Shown piece by piece: positions 9,978 through 15,272 of a DNA stretch of 24,697 nucleotides. A program made the position numbers and the translations under genes. The notes under the pieces are model-generated. The model saw nothing but the letters and a program-made list of their open reading frames with translations, was not told the origin of the DNA and made no database searches. The DNA is taken from the NCBI GenBank assembly GCA_039583695.1, contig JAVKSL010000043.1:1-24697 (forward strand), read 5' to 3'. Source of the DNA: JAVKSL01 sp039583695 (GTDB lineage: Bacteria; Actinomycetota; Acidimicrobiia; Acidimicrobiales; JAJPHD01). How positions within the stretch are numbered: position 1 is the stretch's first letter; the number at the start of each line of letters is the position of its first letter.

Positions 9978-11462
9978 TCAGATCTCGAGGGCCCAGTCGC
10001 GGCCTTGAAGCACCTGGCGCATCAGGTCCAAGAAGCGCGATGCGTAAGCACCGTCGAGGGCCCGGTGGTCGAAGGACAACGCCAGCATCCCCGTCGAGTG
10101 GATGGCGATCCCCTCCGAGCCGTCAGGCATGGTGACCACGACCGGCCGGCGCCGGACTCCATCGGTGGACAGGATGGCCACCTGCGGTTGGTTGATTATC
10201 GGAGCGGTGATGAACGTCCCAAAGGGACCGGGGTTGGTGATGGTGAAAGTGCCCCCGGAGATGTCGCCGGCGGTCAGCTTGCGGCTCCGGGCGCGCCTTG
10301 CCAGCTCCGCCGCCTCGCGGGCGATCGCCCGGAGCCTCTTGTCGCCGGCCTCGTGTATCACCGGCACGATGAGCCCCTCGTCGCCCAGGTCGACGGCTAT
10401 CCCCAGGTGCAGGTCCCGGTGCACGATCAGGCAGTCGTCGCCGACCGATGCGTTGAGATGGGGGAAGGCAGCGATCGCATCAGCCAGCGCCCTGGCGATG
10501 AAGGGCAGGTAGGTGAGCTTGACGCCTTCTTCGGCGAGGAACCTGGCCTTGTGCGCTCGGCGTGTCGCCTCCACGGCCTCGAAGTCCACCTCCATCGCCA
10601 CCAGAGTGTGAGCCGATGTCGCCTGGGAGCGCACCATGTGCTCGGCGGTCCGGCGACGGATGTTGGAGAAGGGTACGACCTCGTCCCGCGCACCAGCGGC
10701 AACCAGAGGCGCGTCCGCTAGGGGGGTGCGCGCCAGGGTGGTCGCTGGCGACGCCGTGGGCGCGCTGTACTGGGGGGCCTCGCGGGTCGGCGGTGTCGGG
10801 ACAGGAGCCGCCGCGTTTGGAGCTGCTCGGCGAGCGTCGACAGCTGCAAGGACGTCGGCCCTGGTGATACGACCTCCCGCCCCGGTCGGCCGAACCTGCT
10901 CGGGGTCGAGACCGTGCTCAGAGAGAAGGCGGCGGACCACTGGTGACAGCACCCGGCCAGCTCCGGGCCCTGGTCCGTCGGAATTGGCCGAGTGTCCGTC
11001 GTGCGTGCCCTCGACGTCCCACGGATCAGCCTGAGCCCGGCCCCCGGGCTCTCCCTCGGCAGTCACGCCTGCGGCGGGAGCCTGGGCTTGAGCAGGCCCC
11101 GGGGCAGGTGCCGGGGTGCGGGCTGGGGCTGGCTCGGCGGTGGCTGGCGCGGCGGTGGCTGGGGCTGGGCCCGAGGCAGTAGCCGAACCTGCTCCTGCGC
11201 TGTTGGCGCCAGCAGGGCTCCCGGGGGGATCGGTGGCTATCACGGCCAGCTTGACCCCGACATCCACCGTCTCGCCTTCGGGGACCAGGATCTCCGCCAG
11301 ATAGCCGGTGGCCGGAGAGCGCACCTCCGAATCCACCTTGTCGGTAGAGACCTCGAAGAGGACCTCGTCCTCGGCCACGGATTCTCCGACGGCCTTGGTC
11401 CATCGAGTGACGGTGCCCTCAGTGACGGTCTCGCCCAGCTGGGGCATGACTATGTCAACCAA
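9978..11462 (-). CDS. 2-oxo acid dehydrogenase complex E2, dihydrolipoamide acyltransferase (DlaT/SucB type)
   Basis: A 494-aa E2 core subunit that carries the swinging lipoyl arm and transfers acyl groups to CoA. It has one lipoyl domain (1-77, lipoylated Lys42 in STDKVDSEV), an Ala/Pro-rich hinge (about 78-170), a peripheral-subunit binding domain (171-208), a second flexible linker, and the catalytic domain (about 260-494) with FDHRALDG (His466, Asp470). TTG at 11462 is the start because conserved VDIVMPQLGE follows at once and AGAGGA lies 7 bases upstream. It overlaps the lpd stop by 8 bases. Sitting between lpd and lipB-lipA, and in the same window as aceE, it is most likely the pyruvate dehydrogenase E2; a succinyl- or branched-chain role cannot be excluded from sequence. 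Annotations for this type vary between dlaT and sucB. Confidence 0.92.
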   Translation of the reverse strand: MVDIVMPQLGETVTEGTVTRWTKAVGESVAEDEVLFEVSTDKVDSEVRSPATGYLAEILVPEGETVDVGVKLAVIATDPPGSPAGANSAGAGSATASGPAPATAAPATAEPAPARTPAPAPGPAQAQAPAAGVTAEGEPGGRAQADPWDVEGTHDGHSANSDGPGPGAGRVLSPVVRRLLSEHGLDPEQVRPTGAGGRITRADVLAAVDARRAAPNAAAPVPTPPTREAPQYSAPTASPATTLARTPLADAPLVAAGARDEVVPFSNIRRRTAEHMVRSQATSAHTLVAMEVDFEAVEATRRAHKARFLAEEGVKLTYLPFIARALADAIAAFPHLNASVGDDCLIVHRDLHLGIAVDLGDEGLIVPVIHEAGDKRLRAIAREAAELARRARSRKLTAGDISGGTFTITNPGPFGTFITAPIINQPQVAILSTDGVRRRPVVVTMPDGSEGIAIHSTGMLALSFDHRALDGAYASRFLDLMRQVLQGRDWALEI

Positions 11463-12870
11463 CGTGCAATCCTCTCCCGGTCAGGGCCATCACAGCCTCG
11501 CCGAATGCCTCAGATAGGGTCGGGTGAGGCTGGATGAAGTGTCCGACCTCGTCCGGCGTCGCCTCCCAGTTGAGCGCCAGATAACCCTGGCCAAGCTGCT
11601 CGGTCACCCAGGGGCCCACCATATGGACCCCGAGAAGGCGACCGGCCCGACCGCCGGCGCCGCGCTCGGCAATCACCTTCACCACGCCATCGGTCTCTCC
11701 CAGGATCCGGGCGCGGCTGTTGCCCCCCAGCGGGTCCTTGCTCACGACCACGTCGTAACCCGCTTCGATTGCCGCCTCCTCGGACAGGCCCGCAAACGCA
11801 ACCTCCGGGTGACAGTAGATGCACCAGGGTACCCGGGTGTAGTCCACAGGGACCACCGGCTCACCCAGGATGTCCTTCACCGCCACTATCGCCTCTGCAA
11901 AGCCCACATGCGCCAGCTGCGGTGTGGCCACAGCGTCGCCCACCGCGTAGACACCGGCAGCGTCGGTGCGTTGATGGTCGTCGACGACAACGAAGCCACG
12001 GGCATCCAGCGCCACTCCCGTTCCGTCGCCGAGCAGGCCCTCGGTGAGGGGACGCCGACCGACTGCCACCACGACCGCGTCGGCAGCCACCGACTCAGCC
12101 TCTCCGAGATGAACCGTCGTGCCCCCCATGAGGCCCGGCGTGTGCCCGGTGACCGCAACACCGAGCCGCACGTCGATCCCGCGGCGGCGAAAAGACCGGG
12201 CCACCACCTCCACGATGTCGCGGTCACAGCCGGCCAGCAGCTTGGGCAGCACCTCCAGCACCGTGACCTGGGTGCCGAGGTCCGCCATCATCGAGGCGAA
12301 CTCGCACCCGATCGCACCGCCGCCCACCACAACTGCGGAGCGCGGGAGGCTTTGGAGGTCGAGCAGCTCGTCGGAGCTCATCACGACCTTGCCGTCCACC
12401 TCGAGCCCGGGTATCGTGCGCGGCACCGAGCCCGGCGCTAGGATCACGTTGCGCCCGCTCAGCTCCTGTCCGGTCTCCGCGATCCCGACAGTCCGATCGG
12501 CCAGCAGGGTGCCAATGCCTTTCACCGTCTCGATCCGCCGCCCGGCCATCAAGCCCGACAGGCCCTTGCACAGGCCCTCCACCACCCTGGCCTTGCGAGC
12601 CGCCGCGACGGCGAAGTCGATGCTGGGCTGGCCTGCGTGGACACCGAAGTCCTTGGAGCCAGCCACGGTTCGAAACACGCTCGCCGTCTCGAGGAACTGC
12701 TTCGCGGGTACGCAACCCCGGTGCAGGCAGGTGCCCCCAACCCGGTCCTTCTCGACGACCGCCACCGACAGGCCCGCCGCGGCACCATAGAGGGCTGCCG
12801 CGTACCCCCCCGGACCGCCGCCAATGACCACGACGTCATATCTCTCGGGTCGTTCGGCCGTGCGGATCAC
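11455..12870 (-). CDS. lpd: Dihydrolipoamide dehydrogenase (E3)
   Basis: A flavoprotein of about 471 aa that reoxidises the lipoyl arm of E2 with NAD+. Visible are the FAD dinucleotide motif VVVIGGGPGGYAAA (13-26), the redox disulfide GGTCLHRGCVPAK (Cys48, Cys53), the NAD motif VVVGGGAIGCEFAS, the second FAD motif VYAVGDAVATPQLAH, and the C-terminal HPTLSE with His449 and Glu454. The start is uncertain. GTG at 12870 lies inside a near-perfect Shine-Dalgarno sequence, and no ATG, GTG or TTG occurs between it and the conserved FAD motif. An ACG at 12861 sits 8 bases after GGAGG and would give TAERPERYDVVV, a typical N-terminus. First gene of the lpd-E2-lipBA-peptidase operon. Confidence 0.95.
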   Translation of the reverse strand: MIRTAERPERYDVVVIGGGPGGYAAALYGAAAGLSVAVVEKDRVGGTCLHRGCVPAKQFLETASVFRTVAGSKDFGVHAGQPSIDFAVAAARKARVVEGLCKGLSGLMAGRRIETVKGIGTLLADRTVGIAETGQELSGRNVILAPGSVPRTIPGLEVDGKVVMSSDELLDLQSLPRSAVVVGGGAIGCEFASMMADLGTQVTVLEVLPKLLAGCDRDIVEVVARSFRRRGIDVRLGVAVTGHTPGLMGGTTVHLGEAESVAADAVVVAVGRRPLTEGLLGDGTGVALDARGFVVVDDHQRTDAAGVYAVGDAVATPQLAHVGFAEAIVAVKDILGEPVVPVDYTRVPWCIYCHPEVAFAGLSEEAAIEAGYDVVVSKDPLGGNSRARILGETDGVVKVIAERGAGGRAGRLLGVHMVGPWVTEQLGQGYLALNWEATPDEVGHFIQPHPTLSEAFGEAVMALTGRGLHVG

Positions 12871-12875
12871 CTCCC
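12864..12875 (-). promoter_or_regulatory. Near-perfect Shine-Dalgarno overlapping the apparent lpd GTG start
   Basis: Read on the minus strand, GGGAGGTGATCC matches the complement of the 16S rRNA 3' end over GGAGGTGATCC. The only conventional start codon, GTG at 12870, is embedded in it, leaving no spacer. ACG at 12861 has an ideal 8-base spacing. Either the ribosome starts at the embedded GTG or a rare ACG start is used. Confidence 0.5.
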
Positions 12876-12925
12876 TGCGAGTCGTTCGCCAGCCCCGATC
12901 CTAGGGCAACTCGCGCTGGGTCAGG

Positions 12926-12934
12926 TGGTATACT
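12926..12934 (+). promoter_or_regulatory. Extended -10 promoter for the LapA-like gene, probably leaderless mRNA
   Basis: TGGTATACT fits an extended -10 element (TG-N-TATAAT, with TATACT matching 5 of 6). It ends only 7 bases before the ATG at 12942, so transcription would begin at or next to the start codon. No Shine-Dalgarno sequence lies in front of the ATG, and no clear -35 is seen, as expected for an extended -10. Leaderless transcripts are common in actinobacteria. Confidence 0.55.
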
Positions 12935-12941
12935 GCCGGTA

Positions 12942-13301
12942 ATGGCCAGGGCTCGGCGTGACGAGGGCATGAAGGCCGACGCCACGTTGCCAGAGGGGAC
13001 GCTCGGACACGCCGAGGAGGCGCTAGAGCGCGACACCCGGCGGGTGGAGGTCAAGGCCCGCTCTGCCGCCGTGTGGGCCTGGGTGATCCCCGCGACCGTG
13101 CTCTTGGTCGTGATGCTGATCTTCATCCTGCAGAACTTCCAGGGTGTCGAGGTCAGCTTCATCAGCCTTCACGGCAAGTTCCCTCTCGCCCTTAGCCTCC
13201 TGTTTGCCGCCATCCTTGGCGCCCTCACCATCGCCTTCGCCGAGCTGGCCCGGTCCGTCCAGCTCAGACGCCGTGCCCGCCGGGACAAGCCCCGGCTCTG
13301 A
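12942..13301 (+). CDS. LapA/DUF1049-domain small membrane protein
   Basis: A 119-aa protein with two predicted membrane helices (about 44-64 and 80-101) separated by a short segment containing LQNFQGVEVSFISLHGKFPL. That layout, the LQN motif after the first helix and a basic tail (LRRRARRDKPRL) are typical of the LapA/DUF1049 family. In Gram-negative bacteria LapA takes part in lipopolysaccharide assembly and control of LpxC; in actinobacteria the role is unknown. A charged, probably cytoplasmic N-terminus of about 40 residues precedes the first helix. It is monocistronic, divergent from lpd and convergent with the membrane protein gene that follows, whose 3' end is 5 bases away. Confidence 0.75.
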   Translation: MARARRDEGMKADATLPEGTLGHAEEALERDTRRVEVKARSAAVWAWVIPATVLLVVMLIFILQNFQGVEVSFISLHGKFPLALSLLFAAILGALTIAFAELARSVQLRRRARRDKPRL

Positions 13302-13306
13302 GCCCC

Positions 13307-13870
13307 TCAGGTGACCTCGACCCGCAGGTAGTAGTCCGCTTGGCCCTGGGCCCAGCCGGTGGAGGCCACCACGGAGTAGACGCCCGGCGGCCTGCGAAAG
13401 CCTACCTGCAGGGGGTTGGCCGGTGCCACAGCCTGGCCGGACGCCGCGTTGTTGAGTCCCAGCTCCACCGAGGACGGTGCGGCATTGCCTGAGAAGGTGA
13501 AGGTCAGCTTCCCTCCGGGCGCCATGCGCAACAACGGCTCAGTCGAAGCGACGACCGAGCCGTGACCAGCTATCGCGTGTCGCGTACCTGAGGTCCAGCT
13601 GTAGGAGGCTGGCTGGACTAGGACTGAGCCCTGGGCGCTGCTCACGCGGACCGTTGGCGGCAGCAGCGGACCCGTGGGCGCAGGGGCCTTCCCCGCCAGC
13701 TGGCTGACCGCCAGGCCGACACCCACCGGTACGAGGGCAACCACGGTGATCAGCACCAGCATCCAAGCCCGCCGGCGAGTCGAGTCCGGGCGCCTGGCGA
13801 AGACCGGGGGACGTGATGCCCCAGACGGGTCCGACGCGTCGGGTCCGGCGGGCTTGGCGGGATCAGTCAC
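13307..13870 (-). CDS. Single-pass membrane protein of unknown function
   Basis: No family was recognised for this 187-aa protein. It has a Pro/Asp-rich N-terminus (1-30), a basic patch RRPDSTRRR (26-34), one hydrophobic helix (about 35-56, WMLVLITVVALVPVGVG) and an extracytoplasmic region of about 130 residues. The outer part looks beta-rich, with Gly/Ser/Val-rich strands and a final strand YYLRVEV. An N-terminal anchor with a small beta domain outside is the likely topology. The GTG start at 13870 lies 4 bases after the stop of the dehydrogenase gene, so it ends the rnhA-dehydrogenase operon. There is no sign of a lipobox cysteine. Confidence 0.75.
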   Translation of the reverse strand: MTDPAKPAGPDASDPSGASRPPVFARRPDSTRRRAWMLVLITVVALVPVGVGLAVSQLAGKAPAPTGPLLPPTVRVSSAQGSVLVQPASYSWTSGTRHAIAGHGSVVASTEPLLRMAPGGKLTFTFSGNAAPSSVELGLNNAASGQAVAPANPLQVGFRRPPGVYSVVASTGWAQGQADYYLRVEVT

Positions 13871-13874
13871 AGGC

Positions 13875-14642
13875 CTACTTGGGTTGCATTCGCAAGCCGC
13901 CGTCCAGACGAATCACCTCGCCGTTCAAGTAGCTGTTGCTCGCTATGTGCGCGACCAGCTCGGCGTAGTCGGCCGGGCGGCCCAGCCGCCGGGGGAACAG
14001 GACGCTGGCACCCAGGCTGGCCCGAGCAGGCTCGGGGAGCATACCCAGCAACGGGGTGTCCATCAGGCCCGGGGCGATGGTCACCACCCGGATCCCGATC
14101 GGCGCCAGGTCGCGCGCCGCTGGCATGGTTAGGCCCACTATGCCCCCCTTGGATGCCGAGTACGCGACCTGGCCAACCTGGCCCTCAAAAGCTGCGACCG
14201 AGGCAGTGTTGACCACAACCCCCCGCTCGCCGTCCTCCAGGGGCTCAGCGAGCGCGATCGCCGCGGCGGCCAGGCGCAGCACGTTGAAGGTGCCAACCAG
14301 GTTCACCGCTATCACAGTCTTGAACGTCTCCAGGTCGTGAGGGGTCCCGTCCCGAGCCAACACCCGGCTCACCCAGCCAATCCCCGCGCAGCTCACCACC
14401 ACCCGCAGCGGCCCAACCTCTCCGGCCATCGCCACTGCGTCGCCCACGTCCTCGGCACTGGTCACGTCCCCACCGGCGAAACGAACCTCGCCACCCAGCT
14501 CTGCGGCCAGCGCCTGGCCCTTGGCTACGTCACGGTCGAATATGGTGCAGGCAGCCCCGCCGGCGACCAAGCGTCGCACGGTCGCCTCCCCCAGCCCCGA
14601 TGCTCCTCCCGTGACCAACGCCGCAGCCCCGTGGATGTCCAT
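13875..14642 (-). CDS. Short-chain dehydrogenase/reductase, 3-hydroxyacyl-CoA dehydrogenase type 2-like
   Basis: A classical SDR of 255 aa using NAD(P)(H). It shows the cofactor motif TGGASGLG (11-18), Asp36 after the second strand (IFDRD, which favours NAD over NADP), a CAGIG motif in place of NNAG, and the catalytic residues Asn114, Ser148 (NTASVAAF), Tyr161 and Lys165 (YSASK). The layout resembles the type 2 3-hydroxyacyl-CoA dehydrogenases of fatty-acid or branched-chain degradation. SDR substrates cannot be read from motifs, so that is tentative. ATG at 14642 gives the exact family N-terminus (MDIHGAAALVTGG), whereas longer in-frame starts overlap rnhA. It begins 10 bases after rnhA ends. 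Confidence 0.88.
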   Translation of the reverse strand: MDIHGAAALVTGGASGLGEATVRRLVAGGAACTIFDRDVAKGQALAAELGGEVRFAGGDVTSAEDVGDAVAMAGEVGPLRVVVSCAGIGWVSRVLARDGTPHDLETFKTVIAVNLVGTFNVLRLAAAAIALAEPLEDGERGVVVNTASVAAFEGQVGQVAYSASKGGIVGLTMPAARDLAPIGIRVVTIAPGLMDTPLLGMLPEPARASLGASVLFPRRLGRPADYAELVAHIASNSYLNGEVIRLDGGLRMQPK

Positions 14643-14652
14643 AGCGCCAACA

Positions 14653-15114
14653 CTAGGCCGACTGCCGGCCCTCCTGAGTCGCAGCAGCCTCGACCGCGAG
14701 GCGGTCAACCAGATCGTTGAGGGGGTGCCCGGAGTGGCCCTTGACCCAGGTGAAGGTCACGTCGCCTCGCTTGCGAACCTCGGCGACCAGGGGCCGCCAC
14801 AGGTCCTGGTTGGCCACGATCTCACGCTTGGAGTTGAGCCAGCCATTGGCCTCCCACTTGACCCACCAGCGATTGCGGAAGCAGTTGACCAGGTATGTCG
14901 AGTCGCTCACCACCACGACCGGCCCTTCGATGGCACCCAGGGCCTGCAGAGCCGCCATCACCTCCATACGCTGGTTGGTTGTATGCGCCTCCGCGCCGCT
15001 GGCCCAACGGGCGTCGCGAGCGCCGTGGAGTCCGGGGACCGCCCAGGCCCAGCCCCCCGGTCCGGGATTGCCCTGGCACGCGCCATCGGTGTATGCGGTG
15101 GTGACATCAGCCAT
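14653..15114 (-). CDS. rnhA: Ribonuclease HI
   Basis: A 153-aa nuclease that cuts the RNA strand of RNA-DNA hybrids, removing primers and R-loops. The catalytic carboxylates are visible: Asp10 (AYTDGACQGNPGPGG), Glu51 (NQRMEVMAALQAL), Asp71 (VVVSDSTYLVN) and Asp137 (LVDRLA), with His127 in VKGHSGH. A basic stretch around WWVKWEANGWLNSKRE corresponds to the substrate-binding handle region. ATG at 15114 gives the standard length and N-terminus; upstream in-frame starts to 15186 would add 24 residues that the family lacks. No Shine-Dalgarno is evident. It is the first gene of a three-gene minus-strand operon, divergent from aceE across 158 bp. Confidence 0.93.
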   Translation of the reverse strand: MADVTTAYTDGACQGNPGPGGWAWAVPGLHGARDARWASGAEAHTTNQRMEVMAALQALGAIEGPVVVVSDSTYLVNCFRNRWWVKWEANGWLNSKREIVANQDLWRPLVAEVRKRGDVTFTWVKGHSGHPLNDLVDRLAVEAAATQEGRQSA

Positions 15115-15214
15115 GGCAGTAGCTGGCACGCTAACACGTTCTTCATCTACCAGCGTTTCGCCGGGCACCACCATGCAAGGCGACATCCCGAACAGGCAGT
15201 GATACGTGGTGAGT

Positions 15215-15252
15215 GGGCATGGCGGGCCGGCGTCAACCGGGCATATTCCTCC
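15215..15252 (+). promoter_or_regulatory. Bipartite GGGCAT-N18-GGGCATATTCCTCC element upstream of aceE (copy B)
   Basis: GGGCATGG at 15215 is followed, 24 bp after its first base, by GGGCATATTCCTCC (15239-15252). The element ends 20 bases before the aceE ATG at 15273. Blocks shared with the glgP copy are GGGCATGG, CCGG and GGGCATATTCCTCC in identical spacing, 29 of 38 bases overall. It occupies the aceE-proximal end of the 158-bp rnhA-aceE gap; the rest of that gap shows no other clear element. Confidence 0.6.
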
Positions 15253-15272
15253 AAGGGACCGCAGCCAATACG

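Noticed and set aside
12898..12924. Possible lpd promoter on the minus strand (CTGACC, 15 bp, TAGGAT)
   Set aside because: Both hexamers are weak and the spacing is short; not good enough to report as a promoter.
15115..15214. Search for a TPP riboswitch or other structured leader before the aceE-thiE operon
   Set aside because: No conserved riboswitch core was recognised; the gap is short and mostly unstructured by eye.
15213..15272. Longer aceE start 20 codons upstream of the chosen ATG
   Set aside because: The extra residues are not part of the family N-terminus and the DNA coincides with the conserved GGGCAT element.
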